A DNA stretch of 64,000 nt from Hyphomicrobium_A sp964620915 (GTDB taxonomy: Bacteria > Pseudomonadota > Alphaproteobacteria > Rhizobiales > Hyphomicrobiaceae). The translations under genes were made by a program, and so were the position numbers. Position 1 is the stretch's first letter, and the number at the start of each line of letters is the position of its first letter. Of the stretch, positions 43,826-53,345 are shown piece after piece. The DNA is taken from the NCBI GenBank assembly GCA_964620915.1, contig CAZUKP010000002.1, positions 36,905-100,904 of the forward strand, read 5' to 3'. The notes under the pieces were generated by a model. The model did not search any database. It worked only from the letters and a program-made list of their open reading frames with translations, and had not been told where the DNA came from.

Positions 43826-45030
43826 CAATTTTTCAAAGGTACGTATTCAGGCAGGCTGGCGGCGCGTTGCTGATCATTCTTCTGTCTCTGTCGGCAATCG
43901 TCTGGATAGCGCTGGCCTTGCGGCAGCTCAACGTCGTGACCGCCCAAGGTCAGGACGCGTGGATGCTCTTCAAAATGACCACGCTTGCGCTTCCAAAGTT
44001 GATGGCCATCATCGCGCCGTTCTCGTTGTTAATCGCCGTCATCCATACGCTTAACCGGCTGAACAGCGACAGTGAGTTGATCGTACTCACGGCGTCAGGG
44101 GCAACCATTTGGACGGTGGCGAAACCCCTGGTCTTGTTAGGCCTCATCGTTTCCGTGGGTGTCGGCTTCGTCAATCATTTCGCCATGCCATGGAGCCTCA
44201 GGTTGCTCCGCCAATACATCATCGAGGTCCGCACGGACCTTCTCACCCAAGTCATTCAGCCGGGCCGCTTCTCAAGTCCTGAGCCGGACCTGACCTTCCA
44301 CATCCGCGAACGCGCCTTCAATGGCGAACTCAAGGGCATGATCGTTCACGACACGCGCGACAAAAAGCAAAGCCAATCCTACTTGGCTGATCGCGGCGTG
44401 ATCGTGAAAGGCGAACCCTCAGACTACCTTGTCATGAGTGATGGTCACATCGTGCGGCGCGCTGAGGGCGATGAACCTGCGCAAATCATCGCGTTCGACA
44501 AGTACGCCATCGACCTGAGCCGCTTCGAGAAGAAGTTGACCGACGACCGGGAGTTCAAACCGGCCGAGCAGAATTCCTGGGAGCTCTGGAATCCTGACGC
44601 GGAAAGTTATTACTTCAAGAAGCAGCCGGGCAAAATTCGTTCCGAGTTGCATGAGCGGTTCGCAAGTGCACTCTACCCGATTGCCTTTGTCCTGATTGCT
44701 TTGGCTACCGTTGGACAGGCGCAAAGTACGCGCCAAAGCAGGATCCGGGTGATGGCGCTTGCCTTTTGCTTGGCGGCGTCAATCCGGCTCGGTGGCATGG
44801 CGCTGAATAACGTCGTCGCCCTCTCGGCAGAGGCCACGCCACTGCTCTATGCGCTGCCATTGGCAGCAATTGCTGGTGCACTTTGGGCAATGGATCGCAC
44901 CACTCGCAGGTTGGGACAACAATCGATCTTTAGTCGAGCAATTGAGCCCTTGGCGCGGTTTGCAGCTTCGCTCCCACGGCCGAATTTCGGACGGTTCCTT
45001 GGCGGCATGAGGGGAGCTACGGGCCGATGA
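43822..45030 (+). CDS. lptF: LPS export permease LptF
   Basis: 402 residues; inner-membrane half of the LptB2FG transporter. Starts MTIFQRYVFRQ, typical of LptF, then three helices, a periplasmic beta-jellyroll domain (about 130-290, for example PGRFSSPEPDLTFHIRER) and three C-terminal helices. In-frame upstream starts are absent back to a stop at 43759, so ATG 43822 is the start, although no ribosome-binding site stands directly before it. Overlaps lptG by 4 bp. Confidence 0.95.
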   Translation: MTIFQRYVFRQAGGALLIILLSLSAIVWIALALRQLNVVTAQGQDAWMLFKMTTLALPKLMAIIAPFSLLIAVIHTLNRLNSDSELIVLTASGATIWTVAKPLVLLGLIVSVGVGFVNHFAMPWSLRLLRQYIIEVRTDLLTQVIQPGRFSSPEPDLTFHIRERAFNGELKGMIVHDTRDKKQSQSYLADRGVIVKGEPSDYLVMSDGHIVRRAEGDEPAQIIAFDKYAIDLSRFEKKLTDDREFKPAEQNSWELWNPDAESYYFKKQPGKIRSELHERFASALYPIAFVLIALATVGQAQSTRQSRIRVMALAFCLAASIRLGGMALNNVVALSAEATPLLYALPLAAIAGALWAMDRTTRRLGQQSIFSRAIEPLARFAASLPRPNFGRFLGGMRGATGR

Positions 45031-46121
45031 TCCGAGCGCGAATACTTCGCAATTACATTGGCCGTCGCTTCCTCCTCGCCATCGTGTCTGCGTTTGCCCT
45101 TTGCGCACTCTTGATCTTCATGATCGACTTCGTCGAACTACTTCGGCAAGCCGGGAAATACGGCGGGGTCTCGGCTTGGTCTCTGGCGGTCATCGCTCTC
45201 CTGAGGTTGCCGGCCTACGCTGAATATCTGGTCGGTTTTGCCATCCTCGTTGGCAGCATCGGCGCCCTCCTCCAGCTCAGTCGCAAGAGCGAGTTGGCTG
45301 TGATGCGGGCCGCCGGGATGTCCGTGTGGCAATTTTTGAGGCCGGGTCTCCTCGTTGCCTTCGTTCTGGGCACCGTTTGGGTGGCGGTCTTTAACCCCCT
45401 CGCTGCCGCTGGGCGAACGATGGCCGAAAACCTCTACGCCGACGCTTTCGGTAAAGAAACCAATCTCTTAGAGGCGCGCGGAGCAGGGTCTTGGCTCCGT
45501 CAGGATGGGGCCGATGGGCAGTCCGTTATCGGGGCTGCGCTCGCCGCCAACAGGGGTCTCTCGCTGACGGGCGTAACGGTATTTCTTTTCAATACCAGCG
45601 GTCAGTTTGTGGAACGGATTGATGCAGGTAGCGCCCACCTTCGCCAGGGGTACTGGGAGTTGCATGACGCCTGGGTTGCGAGGATGGGCCAGGAGCCGGA
45701 GAAATTCGGCTTGTATCTCCTCTCAACCTACCTCTCACCCGAGCGAGTCTCAGACGCTCTGGGCAGTATTTTATCGCTGTCGTTCTGGGAGCTGCCTCGG
45801 CTCATCGAAGTAACTGAAAAAGCGGGACTTTCGTCCGATAAGCTCCAAATCCAGTATGAGGCGCTGCTTTCCCGGCCATTCCTTTGTGCCGCAATGGTTC
45901 TTTTGGCCGCCACTGTGTCGTTGGGGTCATTCCGCTCAGGGGGCATCCAGACTATGGTCATATCGGGATTAGTTGGGGGGTTCGGTTTCTTCTTGATGAT
46001 AGAGGTCTCCCGGCAGATCGGCGTGGCCGGACTGGCGCCTGCATGGGCGGCTGTCTGGTTGCCGTTAGTCCTTGTTTTTATTGTCTCGGCTACTGTGCTT
46101 TTGCACCAGGAGGATGGCTGA
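45027..46121 (+). CDS. lptG: LPS export permease LptG
   Basis: 364 residues; partner of LptF with the same topology: N-terminal RNYIGRRFLLAIVSAFALCALLI, periplasmic domain with LRQGYWELHDAWV, and C-terminal helices (GFGFFLMIEVSRQIGVAG). Start overlaps the lptF stop (ATGA), and the lptD start follows its own stop immediately. The LptB ATPase gene is not in the window. Confidence 0.95.
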   Translation: MIRARILRNYIGRRFLLAIVSAFALCALLIFMIDFVELLRQAGKYGGVSAWSLAVIALLRLPAYAEYLVGFAILVGSIGALLQLSRKSELAVMRAAGMSVWQFLRPGLLVAFVLGTVWVAVFNPLAAAGRTMAENLYADAFGKETNLLEARGAGSWLRQDGADGQSVIGAALAANRGLSLTGVTVFLFNTSGQFVERIDAGSAHLRQGYWELHDAWVARMGQEPEKFGLYLLSTYLSPERVSDALGSILSLSFWELPRLIEVTEKAGLSSDKLQIQYEALLSRPFLCAAMVLLAATVSLGSFRSGGIQTMVISGLVGGFGFFLMIEVSRQIGVAGLAPAWAAVWLPLVLVFIVSATVLLHQEDG

Positions 46122-48575
46122 GTGATGCGTGAAACGCGGGCACCGCAGAAGGGTTGCGGAACGTCACGCGTCGTCTGTCGGCACCTTAGGGCTGCCGGCT
46201 GGGCGCGCGTGGCCGCGCTTGCGAGCATGGCTGCCATCCTCGGGTGGGCGGTCCCGGACGCGTGCGCGCAGACCTTCAATCCTAAGAACCCAATGAATCC
46301 CTTGAGTTCGGGTACCGCGAGTTCATTCAGCAATTCGGAACTGGTGGGGCCGTCCCGGAATATCGACACATCCCAGCCGCTTTATCTTCAGGGCGATGAG
46401 CTCATCTACGACACGAGCGGCGACAAGGTCATCGCGCGCGGCAACGTCGAGATTTACTACAACAACTACATCCTGACCGCCGATGAAGTGATCTACGATC
46501 AGGCAGCCAACACGCTGACTGCTGTCGGCAACGTCGTCGTCAAAGAACCGAACGGCAATATCCTTCGGACCGATCGCTACACGATGACCGACGATTTTCG
46601 TGATGGCTTCGTTCAGTCACTGAGCATTGTCGCAAGCGATGACTCGCGCATTGTCGCCGAAGGTGCGACACGGCGCGGCGGCAACATCACCGAGTTTACC
46701 AACGCGCGGTTCACGCCCTGTAAGACGACGGACAACATGCCGCCGCTCTGGTGCATCAGTGCCGCGCGCGTTGTCCACGATCAGCAGGCTGCAACGATCA
46801 CGTATCAAGATGCCCAGTTTGAGATCTTCGGCACGCCGGTCCTCTACCTGCCCTACTTCCAACACGCCGATCCTTCGGTGAAGCGCAAGTCGGGCTTCCT
46901 GATGCCGGAGTTCGGCACGTCCGATGCTTTTGGCTTCAGCACCACTATTCCTTACTATTTCGCCCTGGCCCCCAACTACGACTTCACCTTCTATCCCAAG
47001 TACATGTCCCGCCAGGGCGTCCTTTGGCAGGGGGATTGGCGTCATCGGCTGGCCAATGGTCAGTACAATATCAAAATTGCGGGTATCGATCAGGATGCCA
47101 ACGATCTGCCAAGCTCAATCACCAACCCCGAAGATTTCGACGGCTGGCGCGGAAGTCTTGAGACCAAGGGTCTGTTCTCTCTTTCCAGCTGGTGGAAAGC
47201 GGGTTGGGATGTCACGATCGAGAGCGACGACGCATTCCGTCGCTTCTATAAGCTCGACAACATTCTGCTGACCGACCGCGTCAACAAAGTCTTCTTAACG
47301 GGGCAGTCGGACCGCAACTACTTCGGGATGAACCTCTACCACTTGGGCGGATTGCTCCTCGACGACAATTCGCAGACGGAATCCCTCATCCATCCCATTA
47401 TCGATTACAACTACATCTTCGACGATCCCGTCCTGGGTGGCGAGTTGCGTTGGGATACCAATGTTCTGAGCATGTCGCGCGATCAGGGTCCAACGTCCTT
47501 TGCCCCCGACATCCCAGACGGGAACACCGAAACGATGAACCGTCTGGTGACGGAAGTGAGTTGGCGCCGCCGGATGACCGACACACTTGGCATCACCTAC
47601 ACACCCTTCGCCCACCTGCGGGGCGATGTGTATCAGATTGGCGATTACGTCGATCCTGAAGACCCCCAAGGTCCCCTCCAGAATGACACCTTGGCACGCG
47701 GATTGGCGTTGGGTGGCGTGACGGTCGCCTATCCTTGGGTTGCGAATTCAAGTGTGGGTTCACACGTAATCGAGCCCATTGGGCAGATCATTGCGCGTCA
47801 GAGCAGCATCGATCAGAACAACCTGCCTGACGAGGACGCCAAGAGCCTCGTTTTCAATGACGTCAATCTGTTCGATTGGAACAAGTTCTCTGGATACGAT
47901 CGTATCGAGACGGGAACCCGCGCCAACGTTGGTCTGCAGTACACGTTCCAGGCAAATACCGGTGGCTATGCCCGCGTCCTCCTCGGGCAAAGCTTCCAGC
48001 TTGCCGGGGATAACGCGTATGCCAACCCCGGTGTCGATGCCAATGGAGACCCGGTCTTCTCGCCATTCAGCGGTCTTGAGTCATCCCGCTCCGATTACGT
48101 GCTGGGTGCCTACATCGCGCCGACGAACGCGTTCCGCTTGATCTCGCAATCCCGCTTCGATGAGGCGGAACTCGATCTGCGTCGCCAGGATGCCGCAGTG
48201 GTGGCTGAAGTCGGGCCGTTCTCCGCGTCTGTCATTTACGCCTACACGGCCAGTGACCCCGAAGCAGGAATCGACGACGAGCAACAGGATCTCTACAGCT
48301 ACGTCGGTTTCAAGGTGACCAATCATTGGAGCGTGGGCGGAGCCATCCGTTACGACATCGACGATCAGATAATGGCTCAGAATATGGTTCGCGTGCGCTA
48401 TGCCGACGACTGCTTCGTTCTCACGGCATCCTATACGGACAACAACTATCAGAACCCCGAGATTGCCGACGGTCAGACCTTCATGGTGCGCTTCGAGCTC
48501 AAGCACCTGGGCGAGTTCGGGTATGCAACCGATTCGCTTGACTACGTGTTTGGAGAGCAGCAGTCGGGCGGCTGA
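46122..48575 (+). CDS. lptD: LPS-assembly outer-membrane protein LptD
   Basis: 817 residues. Signal peptide about 1-50 (AALASMAAILGWAVPDACAQ), an OstA/LptA-like N-terminal domain (LYLQGDELIYDTSGDKVIARGNV), then a large beta-barrel region from about residue 200 to a C-terminal end in LDYVFGEQQSGG. Cys pairs CKTTDNMPPLWC and a late ADDCF could form the family's disulfides. Starts GTG 46122 or ATG 46125, after AGGAGG. Confidence 0.95.
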   Translation: MMRETRAPQKGCGTSRVVCRHLRAAGWARVAALASMAAILGWAVPDACAQTFNPKNPMNPLSSGTASSFSNSELVGPSRNIDTSQPLYLQGDELIYDTSGDKVIARGNVEIYYNNYILTADEVIYDQAANTLTAVGNVVVKEPNGNILRTDRYTMTDDFRDGFVQSLSIVASDDSRIVAEGATRRGGNITEFTNARFTPCKTTDNMPPLWCISAARVVHDQQAATITYQDAQFEIFGTPVLYLPYFQHADPSVKRKSGFLMPEFGTSDAFGFSTTIPYYFALAPNYDFTFYPKYMSRQGVLWQGDWRHRLANGQYNIKIAGIDQDANDLPSSITNPEDFDGWRGSLETKGLFSLSSWWKAGWDVTIESDDAFRRFYKLDNILLTDRVNKVFLTGQSDRNYFGMNLYHLGGLLLDDNSQTESLIHPIIDYNYIFDDPVLGGELRWDTNVLSMSRDQGPTSFAPDIPDGNTETMNRLVTEVSWRRRMTDTLGITYTPFAHLRGDVYQIGDYVDPEDPQGPLQNDTLARGLALGGVTVAYPWVANSSVGSHVIEPIGQIIARQSSIDQNNLPDEDAKSLVFNDVNLFDWNKFSGYDRIETGTRANVGLQYTFQANTGGYARVLLGQSFQLAGDNAYANPGVDANGDPVFSPFSGLESSRSDYVLGAYIAPTNAFRLISQSRFDEAELDLRRQDAAVVAEVGPFSASVIYAYTASDPEAGIDDEQQDLYSYVGFKVTNHWSVGGAIRYDIDDQIMAQNMVRVRYADDCFVLTASYTDNNYQNPEIADGQTFMVRFELKHLGEFGYATDSLDYVFGEQQSGG

Positions 48576-48736
48576 TGCTCACCCCAATTGCGGGCTCCTC
48601 CCCCGTCCTCCTGCGGGGGGCATGCCCGCGACCAGCGCCACGCCATCGCCATGGTTCATGTGGATAAGGCCACGTGGGCGTCGGGCAGCTGGGGTATGCT
48701 CCTGAGTCAAACGCCATCAGCCGAACGGACAGAGGA

Positions 48737-49999
48737 ATGCATTCGACAAGCCTCGTGCCAACGCTTGGTCGCCAGTGCGAATCCTGGCGCGCACATGCTG
48801 TGGGAGTCCTAAGCTTCGTTGTTGTGGCTCATCTGTTGCTCGCAACGGCCGACCAAGTGGCAGCCCAGAATTCAACTGCGCCGCCTCCCGCTGCCAAATC
48901 GGACAACACGAAAGCCAATGCAAAGGCGTCGTCCAGTAGTCCTACCCGCCGCGCCTCCAAAGGCAGCCAATCAATAGCCGTGCTCGTAAACGATGAGCCG
49001 ATCACCAAGTATGAGGTCCAAAAGCGCCGCGAACTCATGGCCCTTTCCGGCGACATAGAGTCTCACGTCAAGAGACACTTTGGGAATATGATCAAAGATC
49101 CGAAGACAACCGCCCGGCTCAAGGCGATACTCCAGGAGACGATCAAGGCAAACGAAGGCAAGAGCAAAGACGAGGTCATCAAGATCTTCGAGCAGCGTAA
49201 GAGGGCTTACGCACAGCAACTCCAAAAGAAAGCCGTAGCCAAAGCGCGCGCGAGCGTTCTGCCGCCCGAAAAAGAGGCGTTGGATGGATTGATCGAGGAA
49301 CGCCTCAAAATCCAGGAGGCCAAGAGGCTCAACGTCCTTGCGACCGACGAGCAGGTCAACTCCACGATGGCCCAGCTGGCCAAGCGCAACAAGATGACGC
49401 CCAAAGAGTTTGCCCAGCACCTGAAAAAAGTAGGCGCGAGTGTTTCGATCATGAAGCAGCGCTTTAGGGCGAGCATGTCCTGGAGCAACGTCATTCGAGC
49501 GCGATTTGGCCAACGCGTCAGTGTGAGCAATAGCGACATCGACAAGTTGGTGGGCACAGGGATCGGCGAGGATGAGGTCGAACTCGGCCTGCAGCGCATT
49601 TTGCTGACGCTTCCCGGCAAGGCTGATCAAAAGCAGGTTGCCCAGCGCCTTCGTGAAGCCGAAACGCTGCGAGCAAAATTTACTGACTGCAAGGTGACGT
49701 CAGCGCTGGCGTCGGGGGTACGCGAGGCCCGATTCCAAGACCTCGGAAAACGCAGATCAGCAAGCATTCCTGAGCCGACTCGCAGCCTCCTGCGGGTGGC
49801 GGGAAAAGGCGAGATGCTGCCCCCAAGTCTCGGAGAAGGCGGCGTGGAACTGTGGGCGGTCTGCGACCGCACGACGATCAAAGCCGCTCAAGTAAAGCGC
49901 GACGAAGTCCAGAACGAACTGCGTCAAAAGGAGTTCGACATCCTGGCTAAGCGTCATCTGAAGGACCTGCGCCAGGACGCCCATATCGAGTACAGGTAA
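48737..49999 (+). CDS. surA: SurA-like periplasmic chaperone / peptidyl-prolyl isomerase
   Basis: About 420 residues with a signal peptide (VGVLSFVVVAHLLLATADQVAAQ). The SurA N domain is recognised by SIAVLVNDEPITKYEVQKR and KEALDGLIEERLKIQEAKRLNV; a weakly conserved parvulin domain follows (VELGLQRILLTLPGK... ELWAVCDR). Assists folding of outer-membrane proteins such as LptD encoded just upstream. Start ATG 48737 puts the signal near the N-terminus; GTG 48674 would add 21 residues. Stop overlaps the pdxA start by 1 bp (TAATG). Confidence 0.88.
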   Translation: MHSTSLVPTLGRQCESWRAHAVGVLSFVVVAHLLLATADQVAAQNSTAPPPAAKSDNTKANAKASSSSPTRRASKGSQSIAVLVNDEPITKYEVQKRRELMALSGDIESHVKRHFGNMIKDPKTTARLKAILQETIKANEGKSKDEVIKIFEQRKRAYAQQLQKKAVAKARASVLPPEKEALDGLIEERLKIQEAKRLNVLATDEQVNSTMAQLAKRNKMTPKEFAQHLKKVGASVSIMKQRFRASMSWSNVIRARFGQRVSVSNSDIDKLVGTGIGEDEVELGLQRILLTLPGKADQKQVAQRLREAETLRAKFTDCKVTSALASGVREARFQDLGKRRSASIPEPTRSLLRVAGKGEMLPPSLGEGGVELWAVCDRTTIKAAQVKRDEVQNELRQKEFDILAKRHLKDLRQDAHIEYR

Positions 50000-51048
50000 T
50001 GGGCAGCCAAGCCCACGACGCACGGAGTCCTTTGCTTGCAGTTAGCATGGGCGATCCGGCTGGCATCGGTCTTGAGATTACACTGAAAGCCTGGCTGGAA
50101 CGCAACGAGCGAGGCATCTCGCCATTCGTTGTCTTCGCTGATCCAAAAGCACTAGCGGCTCGATCCGAGAGCCTCGGCTTAACCGTCCCCGTCAAAACAG
50201 TGGAACGGCTGACCGACGCGATCGACCTCTTTGCTACAGCGCTTCCGGTTCGTTCAGTCCCTCTTGCAGTGACGGCCCGACCAGGCGCACCTAGCCCAGA
50301 AAATGCACCGGCCGTCATTCAAGCCATCGAACGAGCTACGGAGTCTGTGGTCCTTGGCGAAGCAAGCGCCCTCGTCACTAACCCGATCGCCAAGCACGTA
50401 TTGCACGCAGCCCATTTTGGCCATCCCGGGCACACCGAGTTTCTCGCCGCTCTTGCGCAGAGCCACTACCCGGGCAAACGGTTTCATCCGGTGATGATGC
50501 TCGCGTCGAACGAGTTGCGCGTCGTTCCCCTCACCGTCCACTGCGCACTTGCCGAAGTCCCAGGTGCAATTACGCGGCGTCTCATCTTTGAAACTGTGCG
50601 GATTACCTTTGAGGCATTATCGCGAGACTTCCGCGTCACCTCCCCTCGCATCGCCGTGACAGGGCTGAACCCGCACAGCGGAGAGGAAGGGCGCATGGGG
50701 CGAGAAGAAGCTGACATTATAGCGCCAGCCATTGCCGAATTGCGCTCGGAGGGCCTATCGGTCACGGGGCCGCACCCAGCCGATACGCTTTTTCATCCTG
50801 CTGCACGGCGAACCTATGACGCCGTGATTGCGATGTATCACGATCAGGCTCTAATACCGTTCAAGACGATCGCGTTCCACGAAGGTGTCAACGTCACGCT
50901 GGGCTTGCCATTCGTGCGCACATCGCCCGACCACGGCACGGCCTTCGACATCGCCGCCCAAGGCTGTGCCTCGCCTGCGAGCTTCATTGAAAGCTTGAAG
51001 ACCGCGGCTACGCTTTCTGCTGCCCGCTTTGCAGCACAGACGGCATGA
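49999..51048 (+). CDS. pdxA: 4-hydroxythreonine-4-phosphate dehydrogenase
   Basis: 349 residues; oxidises 4-phosphohydroxy-L-threonine in pyridoxal-phosphate synthesis. Motifs: MGDPAGIGLEITLKAW, VTNPIAKHVL, GHPGHTEFLA, and TGLNPHSGEEGRMGREE, with metal-binding His in AMYHDQALIPFK. Position surA-pdxA-rsmA is the classic proteobacterial order. Overlaps rsmA by 4 bp. Confidence 0.97.
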   Translation: MGSQAHDARSPLLAVSMGDPAGIGLEITLKAWLERNERGISPFVVFADPKALAARSESLGLTVPVKTVERLTDAIDLFATALPVRSVPLAVTARPGAPSPENAPAVIQAIERATESVVLGEASALVTNPIAKHVLHAAHFGHPGHTEFLAALAQSHYPGKRFHPVMMLASNELRVVPLTVHCALAEVPGAITRRLIFETVRITFEALSRDFRVTSPRIAVTGLNPHSGEEGRMGREEADIIAPAIAELRSEGLSVTGPHPADTLFHPAARRTYDAVIAMYHDQALIPFKTIAFHEGVNVTLGLPFVRTSPDHGTAFDIAAQGCASPASFIESLKTAATLSAARFAAQTA

Positions 51049-51944
51049 GCCCTGATCAGAAATCCACCATGCGCGCGGGCGCAAGTCCCGACGGCCTGCC
51101 ACCCCTGCGTGACGTCATTCGTACCTTTGGTCTCTCCGCAAAAAAGAGCTTGGGCCAAAACTTTATCCTGGATCTCAATCTTACTCGCCGAATTGCGCGG
51201 GCGGCTGGACCATTGGAGGGCCGTACAGTTGTAGAGGTCGGACCAGGCCCGGGTGGTCTGACGCGCGCCCTTCTCCTGGAAGGTGCTGGCCGCGTCATCG
51301 CGGTGGAGCGGGATGAGCGCTGCCGCCCTGCACTTGAAGAAATTTCTGAGCGTTACGCTGATCGATTATCCCTGCACTATGGAGACGCTACACGCGCCGA
51401 TTGGCGGAGCCTTCTGAGTTCCGAAGCAGGAAAGGCGGTCGTTGCTGCCAACTTGCCCTATGGAATTGCGACCCTTCTGCTCGTCGGTTGGCTCGAAACT
51501 GATCCCTGGCCGCCCTGGTTCGATCGGCTGGTGCTCATGTTCCAACGGGAAGTCGCAGAGCGCATCGTGGCGCCACCGCACAGCGAGGCCTACGGTCGGC
51601 TCTCTGTCCTTTCCCAATGGCGCACGAATGCTCGCATCGTTCTCTCATTGCCGCCGGAAGCCTTCACGCCGCCGCCCAAGGTGGCTTCTGCGGTGGTCGA
51701 ATTCGTACCGCGCCCTCATCCGCAGCCGGCTTGCTCTGCAAAGACGCTGGGACGGATTACGGCCGCAGCGTTCGGCCAACGGCGCAAGATGCTCCGCTCA
51801 AGCCTCAAGCAGCTGGTCACCAATCCAGAGGAGCTACTGGCGGCGGCCGGAATTTCTGGGAATCTGCGCGCAGAAGACATAAGCGTTCGCGACTTTGCCC
51901 AACTGGCCTATGTGTTCGAACACTCAAGAGCTGGGCGTCGGTAA
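51045..51944 (+). CDS. rsmA: 16S rRNA dimethyladenosine transferase
   Basis: 299 residues; dimethylates the two adjacent adenines near the 3' end of 16S rRNA (KsgA). N-terminal KKSLGQNFILDLNL, SAM motif VVEVGPGPGGLTRALL, motif IV ANLPYGIA, and C-terminal helical domain. Start overlaps the pdxA stop (ATGA). Convergent with the lipase gene 47 bp away. Confidence 0.97.
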   Translation: MSPDQKSTMRAGASPDGLPPLRDVIRTFGLSAKKSLGQNFILDLNLTRRIARAAGPLEGRTVVEVGPGPGGLTRALLLEGAGRVIAVERDERCRPALEEISERYADRLSLHYGDATRADWRSLLSSEAGKAVVAANLPYGIATLLLVGWLETDPWPPWFDRLVLMFQREVAERIVAPPHSEAYGRLSVLSQWRTNARIVLSLPPEAFTPPPKVASAVVEFVPRPHPQPACSAKTLGRITAAAFGQRRKMLRSSLKQLVTNPEELLAAAGISGNLRAEDISVRDFAQLAYVFEHSRAGRR

Positions 51945-51991
51945 ACGCACGTCTCATGCGTCTCAGTTCGGCACGTGCCAGACTAACCCGC

Positions 51992-53167
51992 TTAGCGCGC
52001 GCAGTTGCTCGGTGCCGGTCGGCCGGCGAACCGGTCGGCCATCCAATTGGTTGCTGAGTACGCGCCTTTGAAGCCAGCGTACATGTGGTCGATACCCTCA
52101 AGCCAAATCATATGCACACGCGCCCCGCTGAGACACAAATGGTCGGCAAACTGCCGTGTGATCTTCGGACGCACGGTCGTATCTGCGGTGCCCTGGGCGA
52201 TGAAAACCGGCGCGCCCGGTGGCGACTGTCCGGGTGAATTGCGCACCATGATTGATTTCCAAGGTTCGACTTCGGTGGGGTTGTACTTGAGAAAATTGGT
52301 CCGCAACGCATTGGTCGCCTTCTCCAATGCGAGCATCTCCGGCAGGTTGCGCAAACAGTCGCGCGCTACTCGTTCGAAGTTCGGCTCGGTGCCGGCCACC
52401 AAGATGCTGCTGAGAGGGATATCAAAAACTTTCGACCACGACAAAAGGGCCATGGCGGAGAGCGTCTTTCCGACGTTGGAAAATTCGTCGGCATCAAACA
52501 GCTCCGCCAGGTATGTCGCCGGCGCAGCGGCGGCGACTCCGACCAGCTCTAGTTCTGGTGCATATTCTGCCGCCAACTGGCCCGCAAACAGCGCCGCGTG
52601 TCCACCCTGCGAGTGCCCCCACACTGCATATCGTTTTTGTGCCCTTGCGTCGGACAGTTGGTGAACGGCACGGACAGAGTCAAGGACGGCGCGTCCCTCG
52701 CTTACCCCGACAAGATAAGGGTGCCACGGTGGAGTACCGAGTCCAGGATAGTCGGTGGCCGTCACGACGTAGCCACGCTCCAACAGCAACTCCAGCCCCG
52801 CAATCGATGCCGCTTGGTTGGGTAGCAACGATGGAGCACAGCTTGGCACAACACCGGTCGTTGGGTGCGCCCATGCCACGACGGGGCGCCCACCTGGTGG
52901 GGCCGGTTCCACGGGAATGAATATTGAGCCCGACACCGGAATAGGCTGGCCGTCGAGGCCGGTCGAACGATACATGATCCGAAAGGCCTTGGCCTTATCT
53001 TCGCCCCCACCGGTCTGGGGCCAAATGCGAAGGATTTGCCCGGGCTTTGCTTTTAGAATTTCACCCTTGCCAATGTCGCCCAGGAAATTCTCGGCCGACG
53101 CCGAGCCTGTGAGACCCCACCCGCACAGCACGAGAGCCACGCACGCTGCTCTTAGTGCTCTTAACAT
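51992..53167 (-). CDS. Secreted lipase-family alpha/beta hydrolase (copy 1)
   Basis: 391 residues. Signal peptide (RAACVALVLCGWGLTGSASA), then an alpha/beta hydrolase of the secretory-lipase (LIP) type: oxyanion region VVAWAHPTTGVVPSCAPSLL, nucleophile Ser in GHSQGGHAALFAG, Asp in IAQGTADTTVRP and His in EGIDHMYAGF. Start ATG 53167 is preceded by GGGGGGAGTG; a longer frame to 53416 lacks such support. Acts probably on esters outside the cytoplasm; substrate unknown. Closely related to the next gene upstream. Confidence 0.88.
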   Translation of the reverse strand: MLRALRAACVALVLCGWGLTGSASAENFLGDIGKGEILKAKPGQILRIWPQTGGGEDKAKAFRIMYRSTGLDGQPIPVSGSIFIPVEPAPPGGRPVVAWAHPTTGVVPSCAPSLLPNQAASIAGLELLLERGYVVTATDYPGLGTPPWHPYLVGVSEGRAVLDSVRAVHQLSDARAQKRYAVWGHSQGGHAALFAGQLAAEYAPELELVGVAAAAPATYLAELFDADEFSNVGKTLSAMALLSWSKVFDIPLSSILVAGTEPNFERVARDCLRNLPEMLALEKATNALRTNFLKYNPTEVEPWKSIMVRNSPGQSPPGAPVFIAQGTADTTVRPKITRQFADHLCLSGARVHMIWLEGIDHMYAGFKGAYSATNWMADRFAGRPAPSNCAR

Positions 53168-53345
53168 CACTCCCCCCGCGCTGCGGTGAATGGCGTTGGC
53201 GATTTGCCGCCGTTGGTCAGTGCATTGTGGCATTTTGCTGCGAGGGGAGGCAAGGGATTGACGGGCTAATTGCACTTGGACGGAGATGCACGCGATTGAC
53301 CACCGTGTCACGTACCTCCGGTGGATTTTCTGCTCGGGGTCCCGG